From NCBI RefSeq assembly GCF_029910095.1, contig NZ_CP094526.1:2294001-2358000 (forward strand): 64,000 nt of DNA, given 5' to 3'. The first letter of the stretch is position 1; each line of letters opens with the position of its first letter. Positions 35,104 through 44,803 of this stretch are shown here, in pieces. The position numbers and the translations under genes are program-made. The notes beneath the pieces were generated by a model that was not told the DNA's origin, searched no databases, and saw only the letters and a program-made list of their open reading frames with translations. The DNA is from Bradyrhizobium sp. ISRA464. GTDB lineage: Bacteria; Pseudomonadota; Alphaproteobacteria; Rhizobiales; Xanthobacteraceae.

Positions 35104-35994
35104 ATGAAGCTTTTCATTTTCGGGCTGGGATATTCGGCAACATACGTCGCGCGGAGGCTCGCGGCCGGTGGCGTGGCAATCGCGGGAACGGTCCGCTCGC
35201 AGGCGAAGGCCGATTTGCTGTCCGGCGCGGGCTATGCGATGCGGTTGTTCGTAACCGACCAGCGTGATGCGGCGATTGCTCGCGAGCTTGCGGACAGCGA
35301 CGCGGTGCTGGTCTCGGTGCCTCCGGGCGCACAGCAGGACCCTGTGCTTCAGATCTATCGCGACGATCTGGCGGCGGCCTCGCACCTGCGCTGGATCGGC
35401 TATCTGTCGACGGTCGGGGTCTATGGCGATCACGGTGGCGGATGGGTCGATGAAACGACGGTGCCGACGCCGATGAGCGAGGCCTCGCGCCGCCGGCTCG
35501 ACGTGGAACGGCAGTGGCTGGACTTCGGCGACGCGCACCGCATTCCCGTCCACATCTTCCGCCTGGCGGGGATTTATGGCCCCGGTCGCAACCAGCTCGT
35601 TCAGCTCGCCGAAGGCAAGGCGCGACGGATCGTCAAGCCCGGGCACGTGTTCAACCGGATCCATGTCGAGGACATCGCCCAGATCGTCGAGGCGTCGCTC
35701 GGCCGGCCCCGCGCCGGCGCCATCTATAACGGAGCCGACAACGAGCCGGCTCCGCCGCAGGATGTGGTGGCATTTGCCGCCGAGCTCTGCGGCCTGCTGC
35801 CGCCACCGGACATCCCGTACGAGCGCGCGGAGTTGGCGCCGATGTCGCGAACCTTCTTCAGCGAATGCAAGCGGGTCCGCAACACGCTTCTGCGCGACGA
35901 GCTGGGCGTCGCGCTGCGGTATCCGACCTTTCGCGAGGGATTGACCGCCCTGCGCGCCGCCGGCGATGGTCCGAAGCCGCCGCCGGGCAAGTGA
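35104..35994 (+). CDS. SDR-type NAD(P)-dependent epimerase/dehydratase, YeeZ-like
   Basis: A 296-residue extended short-chain dehydrogenase. The nucleotide-binding start is KLFIFGLGYSATYVARRLA; active-site segments are IGYLSTVGVYGDHGG and RLAGIYGPGRN. This matches the YeeZ/NAD-epimerase group common in Bradyrhizobium, with unknown substrate. The usual YxxxK is not clear, so the activity may be atypical. It converges with the PepSY gene; the two stops are only a few bases apart. Confidence 0.75.
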   Translation: MKLFIFGLGYSATYVARRLAAGGVAIAGTVRSQAKADLLSGAGYAMRLFVTDQRDAAIARELADSDAVLVSVPPGAQQDPVLQIYRDDLAAASHLRWIGYLSTVGVYGDHGGGWVDETTVPTPMSEASRRRLDVERQWLDFGDAHRIPVHIFRLAGIYGPGRNQLVQLAEGKARRIVKPGHVFNRIHVEDIAQIVEASLGRPRAGAIYNGADNEPAPPQDVVAFAAELCGLLPPPDIPYERAELAPMSRTFFSECKRVRNTLLRDELGVALRYPTFREGLTALRAAGDGPKPPPGK

Positions 35995-35997
35995 ATC

Positions 35998-37221
35998 TCA
36001 TTCGCCCGGAACGAGGCTTCCGATCGGCGGCCGCGCGAGGCGGCGATGCCTGCGGCGCGACAAATAGAGCAGGAGGCCCGTCACCGTGAAGAGCGGCATC
36101 AGCGCCGCGGCCAGCATGAAGGCGAGCTTGCCGGGCCATCCCAGGATGGCGCCGCGGTGGATGTCGAGCACGCCGGCGAGGATGCGCTCGCCGAACGTCT
36201 TGTTCGCGTAGAGGTCCGACGACACCAGGCGGCCGGTGACGGCATCGATGTGAAGTTCGTCACGGACGCTTTCGAGCGTTGAGTCGCGCGCCCATGACCT
36301 GACGCGCACCACCGTGCCGGCGCCGACGGGCAGCGTCAGCAGGGCCCTTGCATAGCGGCTGCCCTGTTCGTGCAGGAAGGTGGACCAGACGCGATCGAAG
36401 GTCAGCGGCGTGACGCCGGTCTTGGCATCACCCCTGGCGTCACCTTTGGCCTCGCCCTTGGCGTCCGCCGCGACCATGCCGCGCGGCGATTTGGGCTGGG
36501 CGGCGGCTGACGTTGAAGGGCGCGCGAGCAGCCAGTTGGCGCCGGCCTTGTACCATTCGAACGAATACCAGAGGCCGGTGAGCGTCATCACCAGATAGAT
36601 CGGCAGCACCCAGGTGCCGGTCACGGCGTGTAGCGAGCGGTGCAGCCCGCGGCCGCGCAGCGCCAGATTTGGCTTCAGCCAGATCCTCACGCTGCCGGCG
36701 CGATGCGGCCAGCGCAGCACGAGCCCGGAGATCAGCATCACGATCAGGCAGATCGCGGCCGTGCCGGTGATCTTGCGACCATAGCCGTTGCCGTCGCCGG
36801 GCAGCAGCAGCCAGCGATGCAGCTTGCGGACGGTGGCGAAGAACGCCTCGCCGCGCGGTGAGCCGAGCACATGTCCATTATAGGGATCGACATAGACCGA
36901 GGACGGCCGCCCGCCGCCTTCGCTGCGCGCAAAGCGGATGCGCACGGCGGCGGACGGATCGCTCGTCATCATCACGGCCGAGACCTTGCCGGTCTCGCCG
37001 GCGGCCTGCAGCCGCGCGACCAACTCATCCGGCGTCAGCCGTTGTGTCGCGCTTGCATCGACGTTCATGATGTCCCGGTTCAGGCTTGCCTCGATCTCAT
37101 CCTCGAAGCTCATCGTCGCGCCGGTGAGCCCGACCAGGGCCCACAGCAGCGCGAGCGCGAGGCCCGCGATGGAGTGGACCTGCAACAAAGCAGCCTTGAT
37201 CTGATGTCGCAGGTCACTCAT
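35998..37221 (-). CDS. PepSY-associated membrane protein, iron-uptake operon
   Basis: A 407-residue inner-membrane protein with about four spans (near residues 14-35, 150-172, 200-222 and 365-390) and PepSY-type periplasmic domains (DELVARLQAAGETGKVSAV; YVDPYNGHVLG). Proteins of this type are often encoded with siderophore receptors and may reduce or release ferric siderophores. Residues about 250-268 carry a charged run of short repeats (DAKGEAKGDARGDAKTG). Its start overlaps the end of the binding-protein gene by 8 bases, so it is the last gene of a three-gene operon. Confidence 0.85.
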   Translation of the reverse strand: MSDLRHQIKAALLQVHSIAGLALALLWALVGLTGATMSFEDEIEASLNRDIMNVDASATQRLTPDELVARLQAAGETGKVSAVMMTSDPSAAVRIRFARSEGGGRPSSVYVDPYNGHVLGSPRGEAFFATVRKLHRWLLLPGDGNGYGRKITGTAAICLIVMLISGLVLRWPHRAGSVRIWLKPNLALRGRGLHRSLHAVTGTWVLPIYLVMTLTGLWYSFEWYKAGANWLLARPSTSAAAQPKSPRGMVAADAKGEAKGDARGDAKTGVTPLTFDRVWSTFLHEQGSRYARALLTLPVGAGTVVRVRSWARDSTLESVRDELHIDAVTGRLVSSDLYANKTFGERILAGVLDIHRGAILGWPGKLAFMLAAALMPLFTVTGLLLYLSRRRHRRLARPPIGSLVPGE

Positions 37222-38239
37222 CGAAGCCGACCTTTCTGATCAGCGCGATCGCGGCCTGCTGATGCGCGGCGATCTGGTCGATCGGCAGCGTATCGGCCGG
37301 GAACGACCCGAGCTCGTCGAGGATCGGGTGCGGCGGCGCCGCTGCCAGCAGCGGATATTCCAGCTCGGCGGCGGCAAATGTCTGCTGGGCCGCCGGCGTC
37401 AGGAGAAACTCGATGAATCGTTTGGCGGCCGCCGGATGGGGCGCGTGCTTTGCGATGGCCACGCCCGTCAGGTTGACGTGGGTGCCGCCGCCCTTGAACA
37501 CCGTCGGCACCGCCTTCACGGTCCCGGCCTGGCTACGCCACTCACCGCCTTCACGGCCGTCGCGAAGCTGCGCGAGGGCGACAGTGTTGCCGATGCCGAT
37601 CTCGCAGCTTCCTTGCGCGATCTCGCGGATCACGTCGTTGTCCTTGCCGGCAGGCCTGTGCGCGAGATTGGCGTTCAGGGCGTTGAGCCAGGCTTCCGTC
37701 GCCTCGACGCCGTGATGCGCGAGGTAGGCCGCGACCAGCGCGACGTTGTTCTGGTGCAGCGCGGAGCGCATGCAGAGTTTGCCGCGCCATCTGGGATCGG
37801 CGAGATCCTCATAGTCGATCTCGGCAAGCGGGTTATCCTTGCGCGCCATCACCACGCGCGGACGAAGGACAAGCGCGATCCACTGAAAGCCGCCGCCGCG
37901 GAAGTGCGACGGCACGGCCTGATCGACCTCCGAGAATACGAAGGCCTCCGTCAGCCCGCGATTGGAGAGCTGGGTGGTCTTGTCGAGCCCGATGGTCAGC
38001 AGGACATCGGCAGGCGATGCGTCGCCTTCGGCCGTCAGACGCTTGACCAGGCTGTCCTCGACGAAGACGGTCTTGACGCCGATGCCGCTTGCCTTCGTAA
38101 AGGCAGCCGTCACCGGTTCGAGCAGATGGGCCTCGCGGGTCGCGTAAAGAGTGATCTCGTCGGCGCGGACCGCGGTGCTGCCGACGGCGACCGCCGCCAG
38201 CGCGGCGAGCAGTCCGATCGCTGTCCGCGCTGCGCGCAT
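37214..38239 (-). CDS. Periplasmic iron-type ABC substrate-binding protein
   Basis: A 341-residue protein with a signal peptide (ending GSTAVRA). The body resembles Fbp/FutA-type ferric-binding proteins (ITLYATREAHLLEPVTAAFT; GDASPADVLLTIGLDKTTQL; VALVAAYLAHHGVEATEAWL). It sits between the TonB receptor and the PepSY gene, with overlapping or abutting ends. No ABC permease or ATPase gene follows, so it must work with transport proteins encoded elsewhere, or act only as a periplasmic iron carrier. Confidence 0.85.
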   Translation of the reverse strand: MRAARTAIGLLAALAAVAVGSTAVRADEITLYATREAHLLEPVTAAFTKASGIGVKTVFVEDSLVKRLTAEGDASPADVLLTIGLDKTTQLSNRGLTEAFVFSEVDQAVPSHFRGGGFQWIALVLRPRVVMARKDNPLAEIDYEDLADPRWRGKLCMRSALHQNNVALVAAYLAHHGVEATEAWLNALNANLAHRPAGKDNDVIREIAQGSCEIGIGNTVALAQLRDGREGGEWRSQAGTVKAVPTVFKGGGTHVNLTGVAIAKHAPHPAAAKRFIEFLLTPAAQQTFAAAELEYPLLAAAPPHPILDELGSFPADTLPIDQIAAHQQAAIALIRKVGFDE

Positions 38240-38240
38240 G

Positions 38241-40586
38241 TCAGAACTTCACCGTTGCCGATAGCGAGAAGCGCCGCGCGTCGCCCATCGCCACCGCCAG
38301 GTTGCTGACGGCGGAGGGATAGTAGACGGTATCGAACAGGTTCTTGACGTTGAACTGGTAGATGACCGGCAAGGTCTGGTAGCTCGTCTCGTAGGTCGCA
38401 AACAGGTCCGCAACCGTGTACGACGGCAGCACGAAGCTATTCGCGGCATCGCCGGCCCGGTCGCCGACATAGCGCGCGCCGCCGCCGAGACGAAGCCGGC
38501 CGGGCAGGGCCGTGCCGAAGTCGTAGACGAGATAGAGCGAGGCCGTGTTCATCGCGACGTTTTGCAATTGCTTGCCGGCGTAGGTCGGGTCCTCGGTCAC
38601 CCGCGCGTCGGTGTAGCCGTAGCTGCCGATCATGCTCCAGTTGTCGGTGAGGCGTCCCGTGACGTCGACCTCGACGCCGCGCGAGCGCGCCTTGCCTGCG
38701 GTCGTGTAGACGTTGAGGCCGGTGGTGGTGTCGAGCTGGCTGACCAGCACGTTGCTCTTGTCGATGTCGTAGAACGCGACCGTTCCGGAGAGCCGCTTGT
38801 TGAGGTCGAACTTGACGCCGGTCTCGTACTGCACGCCTTCCTCGGGCGCGATGTTCGAGCCGAGCACGACGCCGCCGCCGTTGCTCAACGGAGCGATCGT
38901 CGAGTTCGGCTTCAGCGACTGCGTGTAGCTCGCATAGAGCGAAACCTGGTCGGTGAGCTTGAGAATGACCCCGCCGAGCGGGAGCACCTTGTCGGCAGAT
39001 ACGTTGGTGTTGGTGACGAAGGGCCGCCCTCTGCCTGCGATCTGGTCGTAATCCATGTAGCGCACGCCGCCGACCAGCGCGAACCGCTCGGTCAGATGCA
39101 GCGTGTCCTGGAAGAACAGCGACCACTGGCCGAGCTTGTCGGTCTGGGCGCTGTCGCGGGCGGATACCGTCGTGCCCGGCGTGATCAGCCCATAGACCGG
39201 ATTGTAGAAGTTGAAGCTCGGCGTCGCCTGCCGGATCAGATTGTCCCGATAGATCGTGCGATACTGGCCGTCGCCGCCGAACAGCACTTCGTTGCGCATG
39301 TTGCCGATCCAGACGTTGCCCTGCAGATAGGATGTGCCGTAGCTGACATTGCTGAGCGAGCCCTGCGTGCCGTCATTGCTGCGCGCCTCGACGCCGGTCT
39401 TGGCATTGATGCCGGTGATGCGGAGCTGGTTGGCGCTGAAGGTCTCGGTGTTGTAGCTGTAGCCGGCAAACAGCTTCCAATCCTGGTTCAGGCGGTGCTC
39501 GACCGAGGCCTGCATCAGGTCGGAGGTTCCCCACATGTTGTTGAAGGGTTCATCGAGCCGGCGCGTCGCCGGGATCGCAACCGGCGCCTTGGTCACCGGA
39601 TCAAAGGCGGTGCCGCGGTCGAACGGAGTGATGAACTCGCGGTGCTCGTAATTGAGCTGAACCGTCGTGTTCTCACCGTACCATGCGAGCGACGGTGCGA
39701 CCAGCATCTCGCGGTGGCGCCCGAAGTTGCGCCAGTAGTCCTCGCTCACACCGTAGCCGATGAAGCGATAGGCGAGGCCGCCATCGCCGATCGGGCCGGT
39801 GATGTCGACGGTTCCGTCGGCGCCGCTCCTGGAGTTGCCGTAGGTCGAGCCCAGCAGGGTGACCGAGCCGTGCTGATAGAGCTCGGGGCGCTTGCTGATC
39901 GTGTTGACGATGCCGCCGGGGTCCATGATGCCGTAGAGCAGCGACGCCGGGCCCTTGAGCACCTCGACGCTTTCGACCGCGGGATTGAAGCTGCGTCCCT
40001 GCACCAGCGGCATGCCGTTGCGCATGATCGAGCCGTCGCGGTTGTCGCCGAAGCCGCGGCGGATGACGGCGTCCTGGGTGCCGGCCAGCGTGTTGGTCTG
40101 GGTGACGCCGCTGACATTGATCAGCGCGTCGTCGATGTTCCGGGGCAGCTGGTCCTTCAGCACCTGCTCGGGCACGACGTTGACCGCCTGCGAGGTGTCG
40201 AGCGGCGAGGCGCCGCTGCGCAGCGTCGTCGCGCTTGGCATCGCGCGATAGCCGAGCTTGGCTTCGTTCAGCACGGCCGCCGCGGCGGCGGCACGCTCGG
40301 ACGGCGTCGGTTGCGCCGGCTGGGCATTCCGGTTGCGCTGGCGCGCGGCGGCCGCGGCTTGTGGCCGCTGCGCCGATCTTGCCGCCGCTATAGTGGGCTT
40401 GCGCTTTTGCGTCGGCGATTCCACCGTGACGGGCGGCAGCGCAACGCTCGATTGCGCGTTCGCTGGCGTCACCGAGGACGAGACATCGGCGAGCAGGATG
40501 ACTGCGCCGATGAGCAGATGGGTGCGGCCTTTGTCGGCGGGATTTCGATGGTGTCCGACAAGCCGGCCATCAGCGTTGAGAGTCAC
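38241..40586 (-). CDS. TonB-dependent siderophore receptor
   Basis: A 781-residue outer-membrane receptor starting with GTG. After a signal peptide (to about residue 44) comes a Pro/Ala/Arg-rich linker, then a plug domain (QLPRNIDDALINVSGVTQTN; IRRGFGDNRDGSIMRNGMPL; VEVLKGPASLLYGIMDPGG). The beta-barrel follows, ending DARRFSLSATVKF with the terminal aromatic residue needed for outer-membrane insertion. It matches the FhuA/FpvA-type siderophore group. It is the first gene of the operon. No clear Fur or Irr box was identified upstream. Confidence 0.9.
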   Translation of the reverse strand: MTLNADGRLVGHHRNPADKGRTHLLIGAVILLADVSSSVTPANAQSSVALPPVTVESPTQKRKPTIAAARSAQRPQAAAAARQRNRNAQPAQPTPSERAAAAAAVLNEAKLGYRAMPSATTLRSGASPLDTSQAVNVVPEQVLKDQLPRNIDDALINVSGVTQTNTLAGTQDAVIRRGFGDNRDGSIMRNGMPLVQGRSFNPAVESVEVLKGPASLLYGIMDPGGIVNTISKRPELYQHGSVTLLGSTYGNSRSGADGTVDITGPIGDGGLAYRFIGYGVSEDYWRNFGRHREMLVAPSLAWYGENTTVQLNYEHREFITPFDRGTAFDPVTKAPVAIPATRRLDEPFNNMWGTSDLMQASVEHRLNQDWKLFAGYSYNTETFSANQLRITGINAKTGVEARSNDGTQGSLSNVSYGTSYLQGNVWIGNMRNEVLFGGDGQYRTIYRDNLIRQATPSFNFYNPVYGLITPGTTVSARDSAQTDKLGQWSLFFQDTLHLTERFALVGGVRYMDYDQIAGRGRPFVTNTNVSADKVLPLGGVILKLTDQVSLYASYTQSLKPNSTIAPLSNGGGVVLGSNIAPEEGVQYETGVKFDLNKRLSGTVAFYDIDKSNVLVSQLDTTTGLNVYTTAGKARSRGVEVDVTGRLTDNWSMIGSYGYTDARVTEDPTYAGKQLQNVAMNTASLYLVYDFGTALPGRLRLGGGARYVGDRAGDAANSFVLPSYTVADLFATYETSYQTLPVIYQFNVKNLFDTVYYPSAVSNLAVAMGDARRFSLSATVKF

Positions 40587-40946
40587 TTCCGATACTTCCA
40601 GTCAGCAAGAACACATTCGCGCACGCGCCTCTAGCAGCCGCCGCGCATGAAAAGAACTGGACTGGACTTGAATCTCTCTAAGGTGAGACGTCGCGCGCGT
40701 TGCTCATGCACCTGAAGTCAGCTTGCGTGCGCGGGCCTGCATCAATTGCATTGGTCGGCGTGTCGACGGAACGAGGAGCGACGTTGCGTGAGCCTGCGTC
40801 AAACCGTCGCGGGTTACAAGATGCTCCTGGCGGTTTGAGCGGGATTATGGGTCATGGGCCGCCGAACGCCATCTCCGGCGGTCCCGGGTCCCGTGAATTC
40901 TCGAACCGCGCGTGTTGCGCCCCGGCAAATCCTCACGCGCTGCGCG
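40587..40946. other. Upstream region of the iron-uptake operon
   Basis: About 360 bases that should contain the iron-responsive promoter. I could not identify an iron-control element (ICE) or Fur-type palindrome by eye. No gene is supported. Confidence 0.3.
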
Positions 40947-41180
40947 TCAGGACATCTCCAGGCAGACGGGCGTCGAACTGACCGTCCCCGCGCTCACACC
41001 GTCGCGCGCCATCGATTCGATTGTGCTCCAGTTCTCGCGGAAGATGCGCGTCGCCTCGTTCGCGCTTTCGGCCTGGATCGTGAGGCTACACGCGCGTCTC
41101 GCGCCATTGCTGGCGAGCTGGAAATGGAAAACAAATCCAGATGACTCCGCACTCCGTGCGCCCGACGGTCCATGCTGCAT
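40947..41180 (-). CDS. Small conserved hypothetical protein
   Basis: A 77-residue protein reading SSGFVFHFQLASNGARRACS, then TIQAESANEATRIFRENWST and IESMARDGVS. The pattern (beta-strand, then an amphipathic helix with NEATRIFRENW) resembles small Bradyrhizobium proteins I recall, of unknown function. It has no signal peptide. A longer opposite-strand frame overlaps it but has a poor protein-like composition. Confidence 0.45.
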   Translation of the reverse strand: MQHGPSGARSAESSGFVFHFQLASNGARRACSLTIQAESANEATRIFRENWSTIESMARDGVSAGTVSSTPVCLEMS

Positions 41181-41558
41181 GAAGGCTCTTCCCCAATTGC
41201 CGTGTTTGCATCCCGCCCGCGGGCAGGATTGGACCGTGATGCGGCACAGTCGTGGTTCAACAACCTACAATCTGCGAGATCGCGCATTTTGTTCGGTGGT
41301 GTTGCCGGGATTCAACACGACGTGGAACTTTGCGGAAGCGCGGGCCGGAATCGGCAAGCGATCGCGGCGTCATCGGGTGCGATCAGGCGCCGGAGCGCTT
41401 TCATGCCTTCCCGGCCTGACGGTCGGCACTATCGGCAATGACGGCGCGCGCAATCGTGACTTCGGGCGCCGAGGTCGTCGGGTAAGATCGATCGGTCGCC
41501 GCATGTCGACTGTTTCGTCGAGCCTGTACGGAGCCTCTGCATCTGGACGATCGCTTCC
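41181..41558. other. Gap upstream of the serine hydrolase gene
   Basis: No gene is recognised in these 378 bases. A plus-strand frame spans it but is rich in Arg/Ser/Gly without domain features. Confidence 0.25.
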
Positions 41559-42683
41559 ATGAGACTGTGGTTCTCGGCCCGGATCGCGGTGCTGCTGCTT
41601 GCGGTGCCTTTCATCCTGGTGCTGCGCGCTGTGGCTGACGCCGACATGTCTGCAGAGGTCCGGGACGTCGTGACGCGCGAGCTCGCGCCGACTGCGACCG
41701 CGGCTGATCCCGGCGGTCTTTCCGCAGTCGTCTATGCCGGCGGCCGGCTCGCGTTCTTCAATTACGGCTTCGCCGATGCCAAACGACGGGTCACGCAGGA
41801 CACGCTGTTCAACCTCGCATCGCTACGCAAGATCTTCGAGGCGACGCTGGTCGCGCTCGGCATCAATCGTGGCGAATTGCGGCTGGATGATCCGGTCGGC
41901 AAATATCTGCCCGAGCTGCACGGCGACTATATCAGCCGCGTCACCATCGGCGAGCTCGTCACCCATACGTCGGGACTGCTGCTGCCGACCGATCATCCGC
42001 CCTGGCCGAACGCGACCTTCAGCCGGGATCAGTTCATTGCAATGCTCAATGCATGGACGCCGCCGGCCGGAGAGCAGCCCGGCAAGCAGCGGATTTATAC
42101 GCATGCCGGCTACGTTCTGCTGCAGCTCGTGCTGGAGCGGCGCTACCGCATGCCGATCCGCACGCTGATCGAAAGCCGCATTCTGAAGCCGCTCGGCATG
42201 ACATCGACGTTCCTTCCGGAGCGCGGCGACGGCAATCGCGCGCCGATGACCCCCGAGATCATGCAGCGCATGGTTCAGGGCTACTCCGATCAGGGCGTGC
42301 CGATCGGTCCGCCGGGCGACCAGCAAGGTTACTACGACTTCCCGGGGGCAGGCCAGATGTTTTCCTCGGTCCGCGATCTCGGCATTCTGCTTCGTGCTTG
42401 CCTCGACGGTGCGGTGATCGACCCCGAACTGCGTGCCGCATTGCATATGACCGAACGCGAGAGTTTTCGTGTCGATGAAAAATTCGGGCAGGCGATGGCG
42501 TGGGAGAATGTGCGTGTTGCCGACGTCACCGTCGTCGACAAGCCCGGTGGCCTCAACAACGCCTCGGCCTATATCGGCCTGGTGCCGGCGCGGAAGCTCG
42601 GCATCGCGCTGCTCGCCAATCGCGGCGAATATCCGCACGAGATCGCCCGTTACCGGATCCTTCCGGCGCTCGCGCGGCTCTGA
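41559..42683 (+). CDS. Class C beta-lactamase-like serine hydrolase (exported)
   Basis: A 374-residue protein with an N-terminal hydrophobic signal (to about residue 27, VADA). The SxxK nucleophile motif is SLRK; the second motif (usually YxN) appears as YTHAGY. The third (KTG-like) is KPGGL. SRVTIGELVTHTSGLLLPTD is typical of the beta-lactamase/esterase/DD-peptidase superfamily. It may be an esterase or a peptidase; true lactamase activity cannot be told from the sequence. It is not in an obvious operon. Confidence 0.8.
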   Translation: MRLWFSARIAVLLLAVPFILVLRAVADADMSAEVRDVVTRELAPTATAADPGGLSAVVYAGGRLAFFNYGFADAKRRVTQDTLFNLASLRKIFEATLVALGINRGELRLDDPVGKYLPELHGDYISRVTIGELVTHTSGLLLPTDHPPWPNATFSRDQFIAMLNAWTPPAGEQPGKQRIYTHAGYVLLQLVLERRYRMPIRTLIESRILKPLGMTSTFLPERGDGNRAPMTPEIMQRMVQGYSDQGVPIGPPGDQQGYYDFPGAGQMFSSVRDLGILLRACLDGAVIDPELRAALHMTERESFRVDEKFGQAMAWENVRVADVTVVDKPGGLNNASAYIGLVPARKLGIALLANRGEYPHEIARYRILPALARL

Positions 42684-42801
42684 TCATGTTGCGATGAGGC
42701 GGAGGCGCAAACGGGGAGGAGCCTTGCGAAAATTGCGATGGCGCGGCTCCCTGATCGGCTGTATAAGCCGGTAGCTTCTTCTCCACCTTGAAGAGGCTGA
42801 C

Positions 42802-43119
42802 ATGACCGATCCGAATGCGTCCGATTTGCATACGTGGCTTTCGCAACAGCACCACGGCCTGCGGACCTTCAAAACCTTCCAGCAAAAACTCGAGACCTTG
42901 AGCAGGCACGACCCCGAGCAACGGGCCGTCTGCCGGCTGCTGAGCGGTCTCGTCGGCAGCTATATCGAGGCCTTCGACGAAGAGCCGTTGCCGGTCGTGG
43001 TCGCCGACCGCGCCTATGGCCGTCTGCTCGATCTCGTCGCAAGCCTCGATCTCACGGCAAATGCCGACCGGCGGCTGGCCGACATCAACCGCATCGCGGC
43101 CTGCGATCTGCTGCACTGA
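42802..43119 (+). CDS. Conserved hypothetical protein, 105 residues
   Basis: A 105-residue soluble, probably all-helical protein (DLHTWLSQQHHGLRTFKTFQ; AVCRLLSGLVGSYIEAFDEE; RAYGRLLDLVASLDLTA). No domain is recognised. It starts 118 bases after the serine hydrolase stop and may be separately expressed. Confidence 0.6.
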   Translation: MTDPNASDLHTWLSQQHHGLRTFKTFQQKLETLSRHDPEQRAVCRLLSGLVGSYIEAFDEEPLPVVVADRAYGRLLDLVASLDLTANADRRLADINRIAACDLLH

Positions 43120-43180
43120 TCGCGTCGGCAGCCAGAGCGAGATGAGCCTTCACTGAATCGGTTTGACGGTGGCCTTGGGT

Positions 43181-43306
43181 TCACCTCTCCCCATTGGGGA
43201 GAGGTCGATTTGCGCAGCAAATCGGGTGAGGGGCTGCGTATCGAATTAGAGACCGTAACCCCTCACCCGGCGCCATGCGCCGACCTCTCCCAAGGGAGAG
43301 GTGAAC
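43181..43306. repeat. Palindromic intergenic repeat (RPE-like)
   Basis: The outer arms TTCACCTCTCCC and GGGAGAGGTGAA pair across 126 bases. Inner palindromes GATTTGCGCAGCAAATC and GGCGCCATGCGCC form side stems, and GGGTGAGGGG / CCCCTCACCC pair. Related units lie near 47585, 56095 and 62010. Confidence 0.65.
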
Positions 43307-43345
43307 TTTCGCTGCCGCGCCAACTCAATCTAATCTCATCATGCT

Positions 43346-44803
43346 CTAGCCTCGGCGCGCCGCGACCAAATCGCGATAGAGCGCCGCGTAGCTGCCGGCG
43401 CGGTTCTGCCAGGAGACGTCAGTTGCCATGCCAGCCTGCTGCAGCCGGCGCCAGGTCACCTGGTCGTTGAACAGCAGGTTCGCCTTGCGCAGGGCATGGG
43501 CGAGCGCATCCGGAGTGACCGGGCCGAACTTGACCCCGGTCGCCGCGCCGCCGCGGACCGCGACGTCGTCGACGTCGAGGACGGTGTCGGCAAGACCGCC
43601 GACATCGGCAACGATCGGGATCGCGCCATAGCGCAATGCGCACAATTGGGTGAGGCCGCAGGGCTCGAAGCGCGACGGCACGGCGAGCGCATCCGCGCCG
43701 GCCTGGATCAGATGCGCCAGCGCCTCGTCATAGCCGATCACGACCGAGATCCGTCCGGGATGGGCACGCGCGAGCGCGGAATAGCGATCCTGCAAATCGT
43801 GATCGCCGCTGCCGAGCAACGCGAGCTGGATACCTTCACCGAGCAGCGTCGGCGCAGTCTCGAGCAGCAGGTCGAGGCCCTTCTGCCACGACAGCCGGCT
43901 GATGACGCCGAGCAGCAGCGCGTCCGGATCGGGTCGAAGGCCGAAGCGCTGCTGCAGCGCGAGCTTGTTCGCGGCGCGCTCAGCCAACTGCTCCACACCA
44001 TAGCGGGCGGCGATATTCGGGTCGGTGGCCGGATTCCAGACCGAAATATCGATGCCGTTGAGGATGCCGCTCAGCACATTGGATCGTTCGCGCAGCAGGC
44101 CGCCGAGCCCCATGCCGCCTTCGTCGCCCTGGATCTCCTGCGCATAGGTCGGCGAGACCGTGGTGATGCGGTCGGCGAATTGCAGGCCGGCCTTCAGGAG
44201 ACTGATCGTGCCGTAATATTCGACGCCGTGGATCGTGTAGGCTTCACCAGGCAGTCCGAAGGTTGCGAGCATGTCCGGCGGAAACTGTCCCTGATAGGCG
44301 AGGTTGTGCACCGTCATCACGGTGGCAGGTCGCGGCTGCCTGCCATAATGCAAATAGGCGGGCGTGAGTCCCGCCTGCCAATCATGCGCATGCACGATGT
44401 TGGGGACGAATGATGCAATGGCGCCCTGGCCGATCTCGGCAGCGATCCGTGACAGCGCCGCAAAGCGGATGCCGTTGTCGGGCCAGTTCGTGCCGTCGGG
44501 GCCGACATAAGGATTGCCGGGGCGCGCGAACAAATGCGGCGCGTCGAGCGCGTAGAGATCGAGGCCGTCATGCGTGCCGGCGAGCACGCGGATCGGCCCG
44601 CCGTAGAATTCCGGCCATTCCAGCAGCGTCTCGGCTGATGACAGCGTCCCGAGAACGGCGGGATAACCAGGCACCAGCGTTCGCGTTGCGACGCCATGCT
44701 CGTTGAGCGCCGCCGGCAGCGCGCCGACCACGTCGGCAAGCCCACCGGTCTTGACGATCGGGTAGATCTCCGAGGCGACCGCGAGGACACGGATCGGCGT
44801 CAT
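43346..44803 (-). CDS. glgA: Glycogen synthase (ADP-glucose)
   Basis: A 485-residue GT5 glycosyltransferase that adds glucose from ADP-glucose to glycogen. The N-terminal ADP-glucose site [16 protein letters not shown] is at about residues 17-32. [16 protein letters not shown] and, in the C-terminal half, [16 protein letters not shown] and [20 protein letters not shown] are the family signatures. The ATG at 44803 overlaps the TGA of glgC (ATGA), so the two are coupled. Length is normal for the family. A longer open frame upstream merely runs into glgC. Confidence 0.93.
   Translation of the reverse strand: MTPIRVLAVASEIYPIVKTGGLADVVGALPAALNEHGVATRTLVPGYPAVLGTLSSAETLLEWPEFYGGPIRVLAGTHDGLDLYALDAPHLFARPGNPYVGPDGTNWPDNGIRFAALSRIAAEIGQGAIASFVPNIVHAHDWQAGLTPAYLHYGRQPRPATVMTVHNLAYQGQFPPDMLATFGLPGEAYTIHGVEYYGTISLLKAGLQFADRITTVSPTYAQEIQGDEGGMGLGGLLRERSNVLSGILNGIDISVWNPATDPNIAARYGVEQLAERAANKLALQQRFGLRPDPDALLLGVISRLSWQKGLDLLLETAPTLLGEGIQLALLGSGDHDLQDRYSALARAHPGRISVVIGYDEALAHLIQAGADALAVPSRFEPCGLTQLCALRYGAIPIVADVGGLADTVLDVDDVAVRGGAATGVKFGPVTPDALAHALRKANLLFNDQVTWRRLQQAGMATDVSWQNRAGSYAALYRDLVAARRG

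Noticed and set aside
38562..40634. A 690-codon plus-strand frame over the TonB receptor
   Set aside because: It is antisense to a receptor with full domain signatures. High GC content makes long shadow frames; the sequence is Arg/Ala/Val-rich without motifs.
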